Assembly: GCF_030409415.1 (NCBI RefSeq)
Contig: NZ_JAUFPW010000027.1
Coordinates: 45,761 to 109,760, forward strand
Source: Pedobacter aquatilis
Lineage (GTDB): Bacteria > Bacteroidota > Bacteroidia > Sphingobacteriales > Sphingobacteriaceae
Length of the DNA stretch: 64,000 nt
Reading direction: 5' to 3'
A model generated the notes under the pieces. That model was given only the letters and a program-made list of their open reading frames with translations. It searched no databases and was not told the DNA's origin. Positions within the stretch are counted from its first letter, which is position 1. Each line of letters opens with the position of its first letter. Shown piece by piece: positions 1 to 8,032 of the stretch. The position numbers and the translations under genes are program-made.

Positions 1-719
1 GAAACAAATAGGTAAACCATTCCTGCAATGTAGGTAACCTGAAAAAAGTGTTTGGTTCTTGGTATAACCTTCATTATAACGGAAGCGGCAGTTAATATGG
101 CCCCAAAAACGACAAAACGTAGTGGGTAATTCATCCCAAGGAAATAATAATTCCAGCGACTTAAATAGCCCGTTTCTGTGCCAAACCATGCACCGAGTGA
201 GATTAGTGCAAAAACCCAAATCAATCTTGATTTAAAAATATAACCTAAAGCACCATAAATAAATACGGAAATTAAAATCAAGACAGAAAAATTACCAGAA
301 CCATTATCTATGGCTTTTCCAAAATAAGCTACAGCATTCGCCGTTAGTAAAATGGCAGAAAAGACTATTGCTTCATTGCTGAATTTTAAATTAGGTAAAT
401 TCTTTTTTCTTCTAAAACCAAGGATGTATAACCATGCGGCTATGCCTCCGGAAACAATTGCAATTACAATATTTGGCGTGTTGTAAACTCTTTTTAGGTA
501 GTTTAAAATTGAGTTATCGATAAGCAACGAACCTAGTGCAATAAAGCCACAGGCAAGTGCAATCCAAAAAGCATATTGCGCTAAACGTAACCAATCGAAG
601 TTTTTAGCTTCATAACTTTTTCTCAGTTTTTGCCCTGTTTCTTCGGTAATTAAACCATCGGTTTCCCATTGGTCTATCATATCATCAAGAAATTCACTTT
701 TTTCTTTATCGACTCTCAT
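1..719 (-). CDS. DUF2157-type membrane protein, 3' part cut by window edge
   Basis: The reading frame opens with ATG (complement of 717-719) and stays open to base 1, so the C-terminus lies outside the window. The N-terminus is a short soluble segment (MRVDKEKSEFLDDMIDQWE, then a GLI-type turn) as in DUF2157 proteins, followed by at least six hydrophobic segments separated by short loops. Such proteins are predicted inner membrane proteins of unknown function. The family call rests on the N-terminal pattern and topology only. It lies downstream of the antiporter gene on the same strand, but 132 bases with an inverted word-repeat lie between them, so co-transcription is uncertain. Confidence 0.7.
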   Translation of the reverse strand, partial: MRVDKEKSEFLDDMIDQWETDGLITEETGQKLRKSYEAKNFDWLRLAQYAFWIALACGFIALGSLLIDNSILNYLKRVYNTPNIVIAIVSGGIAAWLYILGFRRKKNLPNLKFSNEAIVFSAILLTANAVAYFGKAIDNGSGNFSVLILISVFIYGALGYIFKSRLIWVFALISLGAWFGTETGYLSRWNYYFLGMNYPLRFVVFGAILTAASVIMKVIPRTKHFFQVTYIAGMVYLFV

Positions 720-732
720 AGGTTAGGTAATG

Positions 733-845
733 AACGAAGATATGTTTTTTAGTCGGAAGTCAAAATGTCAGAAGTTTTAAGCTAATATGCGCTGTTGCCA
801 TTCATTGCTTTGTACAATTATAACTTCTGACTAAAGACTCCCAAC
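733..845. repeat. inverted word-repeat element between two membrane protein genes
   Basis: The left tract (751-778) is made of repeated words of the type AGTCGGAAGTC / TGTCAGAAGT. The right tract (821-846) is the same kind of sequence in inverted orientation. A perfect 10-base inverted repeat, GTCAGAAGTT at 767-776 and AACTTCTGAC at 822-831, closes a 45-base unique core. It has no coding potential. The architecture matches the tracts at 57160-57264 and 59455-59585 and those flanking the four-helix-bundle gene at 35877-36239. Confidence 0.6.
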
Positions 846-851
846 TTTTTA

Positions 852-3068
852 TTAAATCACATCTTTGATCTTCTTATTGTTTCCAACAATCCAAATCACA
901 TCACCATTGGCAAAAACAAAATCGGAGGATGGGTTTAGAATTCTTTCTGCACCACGTTCTATGCCTACAATTAATGCCTGCGCTTTTTCCCTGATTCCGG
1001 CATTGCGAATACTTAAACCAAATACAGGGGATTCGGTGTTTACCACAACTTTTTGTAAAGTCATTTCCTTATCAGGGAAGTTGTTTTCTTCTTCTATTTC
1101 TGGCGTGTTCACTTCCAAAATGGCTTTTACCATTGCCAACTGATCATCGGCGCCAATAAGCAGTAATTTATCGTTTGGATAAAGTCTTTCATCACGTCCA
1201 GGTGTTGGAATAGTATTTCTCCCGCGTTCTATCATGGCAATATTTACACCGAACTTTTCTCTAATCATTAATTCCGTTAGGGTTTTTCCAACCACTTCCG
1301 ATTCTGGCGATACCTTAAGCTCGGTTAAGTGTGTATCCCACGGTAAAATATCTGGTTTTTGGTTTTCTCTGGCGTTTAAATTCTTGATGAAACGGCGTTC
1401 CAGTTTATCGTAAAAAGATTGAAGCTTTCTGGAGAATATAATCATTCCAAGCACGATTAAACCCAGTGCAATTAGGGCGGCAACCCAGGTATCGAAAAAC
1501 TCGTACATTAAAAACCCAACGAAGAATATACCTAATGCAATCCTGAAGAACTCAATGGCAATTAGCGGGCCGCGGGTGTATTTTTTATTTAACCAAAGGT
1601 GAGAGTAAGCTGTTTTTTGAATCCTCCGAATGGATAAAGCCCATAAAAAAGGAGACATTAAGATAAAAGACAGGGATACACTAATTATAATAGAAGTTAA
1701 TCCATTAGTAATATTCTTAACAATAAATGGTTGCAAATATCTTGATGTAAGAAAAATAACGGCGATAATAATTACCGAATGAATGATTGTATTGAAAATG
1801 TAAGAACGAAGCAAAATTTTCCAATCGCTTAAGGTAGTAATTCCAGCTGTGCTTGAACTATATCTTTCAATACCATCCAACCATTTTTTTGGTAAAACCC
1901 GGTTTAAGAAATTATAAAAACTTTCGGATGATTTAATTAAATATGGTGTTGTAAAGGTTGTAATGGCTGAAGCCGCTACGGCAATTGGATAGAGAAACTC
2001 GCTTGTAACTTTAAGCGTTAAACCTAAAGTTGCAATGATGAATGAAAATTCTCCAATTTGCGCTAAACTCATTCCGGCTTGTACAGAGGTTTTTAATGGC
2101 TGACCAGACAGTAAAGCACCAAGAGATGAACTGATTAATTTACCAAGCACTGTAGCTAATGTTACCACTATAATTGGAAAAGCATAGTCAACCAAAACTT
2201 TTGGATCGATTAACATGCCAACAGAAACGAAAAATACAGCTGCAAATAAGTCTTTAACAGATTTTGTTAAGTGTTCTATTTTTTCGGCCTGCGTGGTTTC
2301 TGCTAAAATTGAACCCATAATAAAGGCGCCAAGTGCCGGAGAAAAACCAACCTTTACCGCAAGTAAAACCATAACCAAACACAATGCTAAAGAAACGATA
2401 AGCATGGTTTCGTCATTCATTAGTTTTCTGGTGGCTTTTAAGAAAGTCGGGATTAAAAAGATTCCTGCTAAAAACCATAAAACCAGAAAAAAGGCAAGCT
2501 TTAGTATCGAAACCAGCATCTCTGAGCCTGCAAACTGCTGACTTACCGCCAATGTTGAAAGGAGCACTAACAATAAAATAGCTACCAAGTCTTCAACAAT
2601 TAGAACTCCAAAAACCAGGCCTGCAAACTTTTTATGCTTAACGCCTAACTCTTCAAAGGCTCTGATGATAATTGTTGTTGAGGATACCGATAAAATACCC
2701 CCCAGAAAGATGCTATCCATCGTACTCCAACCCATAAGTGAGCCTGCTGCGTAGCCGATTAGTAGCATAAATATAACTTCAACAATTGCAGTTATGGATG
2801 ATGAACCACCAACTTTGACTAATTTTTTGAAACTGAATTCTAGGCCTAAGCTAAAGAGAAGGAAGATTACACCAATTTCTGCCCAAATGGTTATGCTTTT
2901 CTGGTCGGTTACGGTTGGTAAAAATTTGAAATGTGGGCCAACAATTAAACCAGCTAATATGTAGCCTAACACAAGAGGTTGTTTAATCTTTTTAAAAAGC
3001 AAGGTTATTATCCCTGCGGCGGCTAGTATTAATCCTAAATCGGCAATTAAATCTGGTAAATGAATCAT
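852..3068 (-). CDS. CPA2-family cation:proton antiporter with two RCK_C domains
   Basis: A monovalent cation/proton antiporter of the KefB/CPA2 type in the inner membrane, expected to exchange K+ or Na+ for H+. Residues 1-400 form the exchanger core with about twelve hydrophobic segments. It includes VEDLVAILLL with the conserved acidic pair E159-D160 and the later FSPALGAFIMG segment. An extra membrane block follows at about 420-560. The C-terminus holds two RCK_C (TrkA_C) modules at about 588-655 and 672-738, which in this superfamily bind regulatory ligands. No Rossmann TrkA_N domain with a GxGxxG motif is seen, so gating through NAD(H), as in classical KefB/KefC, is unlikely. RCK_C modules bind c-di-AMP in some transporters, and a c-di-AMP synthase (cdaA) lies in this window. 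That link is inference. The ion specificity cannot be read from sequence. Confidence 0.85.
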   Translation of the reverse strand: MIHLPDLIADLGLILAAAGIITLLFKKIKQPLVLGYILAGLIVGPHFKFLPTVTDQKSITIWAEIGVIFLLFSLGLEFSFKKLVKVGGSSSITAIVEVIFMLLIGYAAGSLMGWSTMDSIFLGGILSVSSTTIIIRAFEELGVKHKKFAGLVFGVLIVEDLVAILLLVLLSTLAVSQQFAGSEMLVSILKLAFFLVLWFLAGIFLIPTFLKATRKLMNDETMLIVSLALCLVMVLLAVKVGFSPALGAFIMGSILAETTQAEKIEHLTKSVKDLFAAVFFVSVGMLIDPKVLVDYAFPIIVVTLATVLGKLISSSLGALLSGQPLKTSVQAGMSLAQIGEFSFIIATLGLTLKVTSEFLYPIAVAASAITTFTTPYLIKSSESFYNFLNRVLPKKWLDGIERYSSSTAGITTLSDWKILLRSYIFNTIIHSVIIIAVIFLTSRYLQPFIVKNITNGLTSIIISVSLSFILMSPFLWALSIRRIQKTAYSHLWLNKKYTRGPLIAIEFFRIALGIFFVGFLMYEFFDTWVAALIALGLIVLGMIIFSRKLQSFYDKLERRFIKNLNARENQKPDILPWDTHLTELKVSPESEVVGKTLTELMIREKFGVNIAMIERGRNTIPTPGRDERLYPNDKLLLIGADDQLAMVKAILEVNTPEIEEENNFPDKEMTLQKVVVNTESPVFGLSIRNAGIREKAQALIVGIERGAERILNPSSDFVFANGDVIWIVGNNKKIKDVI

Positions 3069-3160
3069 TTTATTTTAAAGTGCTTAAAAATTAAAATTTT
3101 AAATTCGGCTAGAGCAATGGTTTTAATTGTTCTTGACCGTTAATTGAAAATGAAATCTAC

Positions 3161-3520
3161 TTACCAAAAAATGTGTTTTGGATAGAGAATTTTAAATAAA
3201 CACCGATAATGGTTATCTAATTTATTCAAAAATACCTTCGTATTTATTGCTTTAAGTATTAAAGCCGCAAATGCATAAAATAGAATTAATACGAATATTG
3301 ATTGATGAATTTTAAGTGATGCAACTGATGAAATAAAATCTTTTTGCAGATGTTCGCTTTCGCTCTGTAAACTATAGTTAAGACTAATGTTTTTCTTTGT
3401 AGTGAAAGAATATGCCTTGGTATTAGATTCGATTTTTTTAATTACTGTTTTTTTTTGCGAAGCAAAGCCTGCGAAAGAAACAAAAGTTAGAAAGAATAAA
3501 TAGATACAAAAAAGCCTCAT
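3161..3520 (-). CDS. hypothetical membrane protein, 119 aa
   Basis: I do not recognise this protein. The N-terminus (MRLFCIYLFFLTFVSFAGF) reads as a signal peptide, and a second hydrophobic segment lies at about residues 73-92, followed by a basic, aromatic C-terminus. The ATG is embedded in the 3' arm of the hairpin at 3508-3552 that ends the ribF transcript, so translation from a read-through mRNA would begin in a stable stem. It follows ribF by 56 bases on the same strand. It could be a chance open frame in AT-rich DNA, but its length and signal-like start favour a real small gene. Confidence 0.45.
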   Translation of the reverse strand: MRLFCIYLFFLTFVSFAGFASQKKTVIKKIESNTKAYSFTTKKNISLNYSLQSESEHLQKDFISSVASLKIHQSIFVLILFYAFAALILKAINTKVFLNKLDNHYRCLFKILYPKHIFW

Positions 3521-3552
3521 TGCCGCTAATATAACGAAAACGAGGCTTTTTT
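3508..3552 (-). terminator. ribF terminator hairpin that also contains the next gene's ATG
   Basis: An 11-base-pair stem (AAAAAAGCCTC at 3508-3518 with GAGGCTTTTTT at 3542-3552) with a loop of about 23 bases. Read on the minus strand it follows ribF and ends in a T run, as an intrinsic terminator should. The start codon of the downstream 119-residue frame (complement of 3518-3520) lies at the base of its 3' arm. Confidence 0.6.
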
Positions 3553-3576
3553 AATAAGAAAACTGCTGCTAAATGC

Positions 3577-4590
3577 TTAATTTGAGATTGAGCTGAAAAA
3601 AGCAAGTGTTGCTTTTTTATCTTCCTGGAGTTGTACCGTTAACGCTTCTAATCCAGTAAACTTCACATCATGACGAAGGAATTTTAAGAAATTCATCTTG
3701 ATATCCTGACCGTAAATTTCGCGATTGAAATCGAATATATTCACTTCAATATTTCTGGTCATGCCATTTATGGTTGGGCGCTGCCCGATGTAAGCCATTC
3801 CTTTGAAGGTTGAAGGTTGAAGGTTGAAGGTTGAGGTTTTAGTATTCAATTCAGGGTTTTGACTTTCAACTTTTAACTTTTCACTTTCCATACTCATTTC
3901 AACAGTCACCGCATAAATACCATCGCCTGGAATGAGCTTATACGTTTCCTCTACAAAAATATTTGCTGTTGGAAAACCTATTGTTCTGCCAATTTTATCT
4001 CCCTTAATTACACGACCATAAATAGAAAAAGGATAACCTAAATAATCTGTTGCTAAACTTACATCGCCAGCCAAAAGTGCCTGACGGATTTTAGTTGAAC
4101 TTACGGCGACATCGTGAATATCTTGTTCGGCAATTTCTTCAACTGTAAAGCCATAATGTAAACCAGCGGCTCTTAAATCAGTTAAATTACCAGCTCTATC
4201 TTTACCAAAACGATGATCGTAACCAATGATAATGTGTTTTGTGCCGATATTGTTTACCAGTATGTTTTGAATATAATCTTCGGGAATTTGATTGGAAAAA
4301 TCGCGTGTAAAGGGGGTAATGATTAAATGATCTACACCAAGACTTTTTAAAATTTCGGCCTTTTCGTTTATGGTATTTATCATTTTTAAATCCTGATTTT
4401 CAGGATCGATAATCATTCTTGGGTGGGGGAAGAAAGTTAGAATTACACTTTCGCCACCATCTGCTTTGGCTTTTGCAACCAGTTGTTTAATAATTTTTTG
4501 ATGCCCAAAATGTACACCATCAAATGTACCAATGGTCACAATTGCGTTTTCAATTTTTGAAAACTCAGAAAGGTTATTATATATTTTCAA
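3577..4590 (-). CDS. ribF: bifunctional riboflavin kinase / FAD synthetase
   Basis: Makes FMN from riboflavin and then FAD from FMN in the cytoplasm. The N-terminal FAD synthetase part carries the nucleotidyltransferase signature GTFDGVHFGH at 21-30. The C-terminal kinase part carries GRTIGFPTAN at 201-210. At 337 residues it is longer than the usual 305-315. The excess is a lysine/serine/threonine/asparagine-rich insert at about residues 235-263, between the kinase strand ending GIYAVTV and the strand beginning GMAYIG. The insert is encoded by the word-repeat tract at 3800-3895, which includes four perfect TTGAAGG heptamers (3803-3830). The sequence resumes in frame, so the enzyme is probably active. 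It is the last gene of the ftsX-uppP-truB chain, separated from yitT by a 159-base spacer with a hairpin repeat. Confidence 0.95.
   Translation of the reverse strand: MKIYNNLSEFSKIENAIVTIGTFDGVHFGHQKIIKQLVAKAKADGGESVILTFFPHPRMIIDPENQDLKMINTINEKAEILKSLGVDHLIITPFTRDFSNQIPEDYIQNILVNNIGTKHIIIGYDHRFGKDRAGNLTDLRAAGLHYGFTVEEIAEQDIHDVAVSSTKIRQALLAGDVSLATDYLGYPFSIYGRVIKGDKIGRTIGFPTANIFVEETYKLIPGDGIYAVTVEMSMESEKLKVESQNPELNTKTSTFNLQPSTFKGMAYIGQRPTINGMTRNIEVNIFDFNREIYGQDIKMNFLKFLRHDVKFTGLEALTVQLQEDKKATLAFFSSISN
3800..3895. repeat. in-frame word-repeat insertion inside ribF
   Basis: The left tract holds four exact TTGAAGG heptamers at 3803-3830 and a fifth degenerate unit. The right tract (about 3862-3892) is made of words such as ACTTTCAACTTTTAAC, broadly the reverse complement of the left tract. 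A core of about 25 bases separates them. The whole is translated in frame as an insert of about 28 residues in the riboflavin kinase domain. Confidence 0.75.
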
Positions 4591-4618
4591 TGATGATTTT
4601 TTTATGAATTGGGTTTTG

Positions 4619-4735
4619 CATGAGGGATGGAAGCGATGTCCTTTTTTGTTACTCCTTAGACGGGCTCAGGATGACAATAACAAAAAAGATTTAGCGTACA
4701 GCCCGACCCCTTGCGTAGCTTGGGGGCATGCCCAA
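4619..4735. repeat. palindromic intergenic repeat (GAGGGATGGAAGCG ... AGCCCGACCCC type)
   Basis: Fills the gap between yitT and ribF. The outer edges read GAGGGATGGAAGCG and AGCCCGACCCC. The inner arms CTTTTTTGTTA (about 4641-4651) and TAACAAAAAAG (about 4678-4688) pair to form a stem around a loop of about 26 bases. I recall similar sequences as common intergenic repeats in Bacteroidota, but no second copy is in this window. It may also act on the yitT-ribF transcript as a processing or attenuation hairpin. Confidence 0.55.
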
Positions 4736-4749
4736 ATTTATTTTATTAA

Positions 4750-5610
4750 TTAATGTAAAGCGTGGCGCTTAACTACGCCACCTTTTATATCGGCAATTTG
4801 ATGTTGAATTACAAAAGCATCTGGATCGATTTGCCTGATGGCTGTTTGTAATTTACTCATCTCCAATTTTGTTACAACAGTAAAAATTATATCAATGTTT
4901 TTATTTTCTGCATAGCCACCAGAACCTTTATAAATAGTTACACCACGTTTCATATCGGCAATTATGTAACTTTTTATGGATTCTTGATTTTCGGAAATAA
5001 TGGTTACACCCGTATATTGTTCAATTCCATTCACAATAAAATCGATGGTATAAGAAGCTGATAAATACGTTAAAATGGCGTACAAAGCAGTTTCTATATT
5101 TAGAAAATATGCTGCGAAAGCAAAAATGATGATGTTTAATATAAGTACAATATTACCTACTGTTAATATGCTGTTTTTGCTGATGTAGAGTGCCAATACT
5201 TCGGTTCCATCGATTACACAACCGCCACGCATGGCTAAACCAATTCCGCCACCTAAAAATAAACCACCAAAAAAGGCGATTAGTAATTTATCATGAGTGA
5301 TGGGTTGGAAAGGAAAAAAAACTAAGGATATTGAAAGTGCCGCAATGGCGATAGCTGTTTTGATGGCAAAGGTTTTACCGATTTGTCTGTAACCTAAAAT
5401 TACAAATGGAATGTTGATGATAACAATTAGGTACGATAAATCCCAATCGGTTAGTGTTCTCAACAACAGCGAAATTCCGGTAACGCCGCCATCGATAAAG
5501 TGGCTTGGCATTAAAAAGCTTTTTAATCCGAAACAGGCCGATGTTACACCAGCGGCGATTAAAAATACTTCCTTTATAAACCTTGCATTTTTATTTTTTA
5601 GATTGTTCAT
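4750..5610 (-). CDS. YitT family membrane protein
   Basis: An integral membrane protein with five or six hydrophobic segments in residues 15-200 (YitT_membrane / DUF161 pattern, including FGLKSFLMPSHFIDGGVTG) and a soluble C-terminal DUF2179 domain at about 225-280 that ends in GVVKRHALH. The biochemical function of the family is unknown. Its ATG overlaps the end of truB by four bases (5607-5610), which indicates translational coupling within the uppP-truB-yitT-ribF unit. The length matches the family. Nothing in the sequence shows a substrate. Confidence 0.88.
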   Translation of the reverse strand: MNNLKNKNARFIKEVFLIAAGVTSACFGLKSFLMPSHFIDGGVTGISLLLRTLTDWDLSYLIVIINIPFVILGYRQIGKTFAIKTAIAIAALSISLVFFPFQPITHDKLLIAFFGGLFLGGGIGLAMRGGCVIDGTEVLALYISKNSILTVGNIVLILNIIIFAFAAYFLNIETALYAILTYLSASYTIDFIVNGIEQYTGVTIISENQESIKSYIIADMKRGVTIYKGSGGYAENKNIDIIFTVVTKLEMSKLQTAIRQIDPDAFVIQHQIADIKGGVVKRHALH

Positions 5611-6338
5611 ATTTCGGCAGCAGGTTTTTCTTCTTCCTTTTTGCTACGAATATAATTAACAAGCTCTAAAACCTCAAAAGAATTTGAAAGGTGAAAATTT
5701 CCGCTGCGGGTTCTGGTTAGTTTCGAAAGGTATGCACCACTATTTAAGGCTTTGCCAAAATCGGATACTAAAGAACGGATGTATGTTCCTTTGCTGCAAA
5801 CAATTCTAAAATCTATTTCCGGTAATTCTATACGGGTAATTTCAAACTCAGGAACAGTTACAAAGCGTTTACGTAGTTCTACTTCTTCGCCTAGGCGAGC
5901 TTTTACATAAAGGCGTTCGCCGTTAATTTTTACTGCAGAATGTGCAGGCGGATATTGTTCTATATCGCCAGTGAATTGTGGTGTAGCGGCGTAAATTTGT
6001 TCGTTGGTGATTTGACTGATGTCGAAAGTTTCATCAACTTCAGTTTCCATATCGAAAGATGGTGTAGTAGCACCCAAAATTAAAGTGCCGGTGTATTCTT
6101 TTTCTTCGGCCTGAAAAGTATCTATTTGTTTGGTGAGTTTACCAGTGCAAATAATTAACAAGCCTGTTGCAAGCGGATCTAACGTGCCTGCATGACCAAC
6201 TTTTAACTTTAAAGGTTTTAAGGAATTACGGATTTTGCCGACCACATCAAATGATGTCCATTTATATGGTTTATTAATTAGCAACAACTCACCTTCGGCG
6301 AAATTAAAATCTTTAAATTTTGAATTTTCTGTACTCAC
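5607..6338 (-). CDS. truB: tRNA pseudouridine(55) synthase TruB
   Basis: Converts U55 of the tRNA T-loop to pseudouridine. The catalytic motif GHAGTLDPLATGLL places the nucleophilic aspartate at D54. The KPYKWTSFDVV segment near the start and the later KGTYIRSLVSDFG segment (about 190) are typical of the family. The start is GTG (complement of 6336-6338), with no in-frame ATG close by. A TATCTTTG sequence, a good -7 box, lies at 6353-6360 on the minus strand just after uppP, so truB may have its own promoter inside the chain. It overlaps yitT by four bases downstream. Confidence 0.95.
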   Translation of the reverse strand: MSTENSKFKDFNFAEGELLLINKPYKWTSFDVVGKIRNSLKPLKLKVGHAGTLDPLATGLLIICTGKLTKQIDTFQAEEKEYTGTLILGATTPSFDMETEVDETFDISQITNEQIYAATPQFTGDIEQYPPAHSAVKINGERLYVKARLGEEVELRKRFVTVPEFEITRIELPEIDFRIVCSKGTYIRSLVSDFGKALNSGAYLSKLTRTRSGNFHLSNSFEVLELVNYIRSKKEEEKPAAEI

Positions 6339-6352
6339 AAATCTTTTTTGCG

Positions 6353-6360
6353 CAAAGATA
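6353..6360 (-). promoter_or_regulatory. possible -7 box for truB
   Basis: TATCTTTG on the minus strand, a perfect match to the Bacteroidota -7 consensus TAnnTTTG, about 15 bases upstream of the GTG of truB. No clear TTG lies 17-23 bases further upstream, inside the end of uppP, so the site is tentative. Confidence 0.35.
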
Positions 6361-6364
6361 CAGA

Positions 6365-7159
6365 TTATATTATTTGCAGATTACGTCCGCTTAAAAGTAG
6401 AGCGATAATAATTAAGCCTGCAATAATTCTGTACCAACCAAACATTTTAAACCCATGTTTATTTAGATAACCGATAAAGCTTTTAATGGCTAATAATGCT
6501 ACAATAAATGCGACAACATTACCAATAATTAATAGGTTTGTTTGTTCTTGCGTTATGGTGTTGCCGTCTTTATAAAAATCGTAAAGTTTTTTAGCGGTAG
6601 CGGCAAACATAGTAGGTACTGCCAGAAAGAAAGAAAATTCTGCTGCAACTTTTCTACTTAATTTCTGACTCATACCGCCAACAATAGTGGCGCCTGAGCG
6701 AGATACACCAGGAATCATGGCAATACATTGAAAGAAACCAATTTTTAATGCGGTTAGGTAAGTCACATTTTCTTCTTCGTGGATTGTAGGCTTATTAAAC
6801 CATTTATCAACAAATAATAAGATAACGCCACCAACTAATAAAGATATTCCAACAGCCATTGGGCTTTCTAATAACTCATCAATTTTATCGCTCAATAGTA
6901 AACCAAAAATTGCCGCCGGGATAAATGCAACCAATAACTTAAAGTAGAAATTGATGGATTTAAAAAATCTTTTGAAGTATAAAACCACTACGGAAAGTAT
7001 GGCGCCTAATTGGATGGCTACAGTAAAAAGTTTTACAAAGGGATCGCTCGCAATGCCCATAAAAGAGGAGCCAATAATCATGTGGCCCGTGCTCGATACA
7101 GGTAAAAACTCGGTTAGTCCTTCAATTATTGCAAGGATAATGGCTTCAAAAGAATTCAT
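6365..7159 (-). CDS. uppP: undecaprenyl-diphosphate phosphatase
   Basis: Recycles the lipid carrier undecaprenyl pyrophosphate to the monophosphate for peptidoglycan and surface polysaccharide synthesis. It is of the BacA type. The active-site motifs [14 protein letters not shown] (13-26) and [10 protein letters not shown] (150-159, with R154) are intact, and the protein has about eight hydrophobic segments. The length of 264 residues is normal. It precedes truB by 26 bases in the same unit. The gene upstream is the frameshifted vapC, which with vapB separates uppP from DUF3098 and ftsX. Confidence 0.96.
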   Translation of the reverse strand: MNSFEAIILAIIEGLTEFLPVSSTGHMIIGSSFMGIASDPFVKLFTVAIQLGAILSVVVLYFKRFFKSINFYFKLLVAFIPAAIFGLLLSDKIDELLESPMAVGISLLVGGVILLFVDKWFNKPTIHEEENVTYLTALKIGFFQCIAMIPGVSRSGATIVGGMSQKLSRKVAAEFSFFLAVPTMFAATAKKLYDFYKDGNTITQEQTNLLIIGNVVAFIVALLAIKSFIGYLNKHGFKMFGWYRIIAGLIIIALLLSGRNLQII

Positions 7160-7177
7160 GTTGTATATTTCAGCAGG

Positions 7178-7563
7178 TTAAGCCCACTTAATTTTTAAGT
7201 TATAATTTTTTAATTTTACATCTTTCGATAAAAGCACTAAATCTTCTGCAATACTTTGCGATACAATAATCTATCGAAAGGATCATGATTAATAAAGTCG
7301 AGATTTAGCAGCGTAGAAAGATGAGTTTCATTTATTGAGATAATTTCAATTTGATTTCTTTCTGCAAAACGGAATAATTCATTAAATTCTATTTTAAGTT
7401 CGAGTTTGCCAATTTGTTTTTTTATGGCTATTTCCCAAAAGGAAACAATACTTATAAAGCATTGCTGATTAATGTCTGAAATGTCGTTTTTAATTGATGC
7501 GGGTAATTGAGTATCGCCAGCAACAAACCAAAGAAAAGTATGTGTATCTAATAAAAACCCCAA
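7178..7563 (-). pseudogene. VapC-type PIN-domain toxin, frameshifted near the C-terminus
   Basis: The intact frame (7237-7563, 108 residues) shows the PIN nuclease acidic residues D6 (LLDTHTFLWF), E44 (SFWEIAIKK) and D94/D97 (HDPFDRLL), then stops after KVLQKI. In the next frame the DNA reads on as IVSQSIAEDLVLLSKD followed by about 15 residues to a stop at 7178-7180. This is the expected C-terminus of VapC toxins. A single lost base near 7266-7272 (AGATTATTG where AGATTAATTG would keep frame) explains the break. VapC proteins are ribonucleases. Loss of the last 30 or so residues, including the aspartate of SKD, probably inactivates this one, unless the shift is a sequencing error or is bypassed. 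It overlaps vapB by 16 bases. Confidence 0.8.
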
Positions 7564-7766
7564 TAAATGTATTCGGAGAATATATCTAATGGTTCATCAA
7601 AATCATTAGATAATTTAATTTTACCTTTCGCAAAGCCAAATTCACGTGATTTCAATTTTGTTTTTTTTAAATTCTTAACCTTTAGCGATTCAACAAAGTT
7701 GGCAACTTCTTGCCTAAGGTTCATAGGCAATGAATTTATTTCGAGTTGTAAATCTGAAGTTGTCAT
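7548..7766 (-). CDS. DUF2281-type antitoxin of a VapBC pair
   Basis: A 72-residue protein with the DUF2281 layout: an N-terminal helical part (LQLEINSLPMNLRQEVANFVESL), a basic linker and the conserved FAKGKIKLSNDFDEPLDIF tail thought to wrap the toxin. It overlaps the start of the PIN gene by 16 bases, the usual antitoxin-first order. The usual end (F.EYI) is extended by five residues into the overlap. It should neutralise VapC and repress the pair. With the toxin frameshifted it may be a leftover. The pair interrupts the chain between DUF3098 and uppP. Confidence 0.75.
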   Translation of the reverse strand: MTTSDLQLEINSLPMNLRQEVANFVESLKVKNLKKTKLKSREFGFAKGKIKLSNDFDEPLDIFSEYIYWGFY

Positions 7767-7804
7767 ACCCTAAAGTTAAAAAAAACCAATAATTATAGCA
7801 ACTG

Positions 7805-8032
7805 TTATTTTTTTAAGATGGCATATATACCAAAAGCGAAGCCAAAAAGAACCACAAGTGGCGCTAATAATGTTCTTCTGAAATCATAAATATCTCCAGT
7901 TGTGCCCATCATTAAAATAAAGCCTACAACAACGATTGCAATGCTAATTAATAACAATTGGTAATTTTTCTTTGTAAAAACCAATTCGCTTTTTGTTTCT
8001 TGCGATGCTGATGTCGATTTTTTTTGTGCCAT
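7805..8032 (-). CDS. DUF3098 family small membrane protein
   Basis: 75 residues with a polar serine-rich N-terminus (about 1-25) and two hydrophobic segments (about 26-45 and 53-72), as in DUF3098 proteins that sit directly after ftsX in Bacteroidota. The function is unknown. The position suggests a role with the FtsX division complex, but nothing in the sequence proves it. Its ATG touches the ftsX stop codon, so the two genes are translationally coupled. Confidence 0.85.
   Translation of the reverse strand: MAQKKSTSASQETKSELVFTKKNYQLLLISIAIVVVGFILMMGTTGDIYDFRRTLLAPLVVLFGFAFGIYAILKK

Noticed and set aside
3803..3836. Heptamer array in ribF as a CRISPR-like or satellite array
   Set aside because: Only four exact units, no spacers and no cas genes. 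It is better seen as part of the word-repeat insertion.
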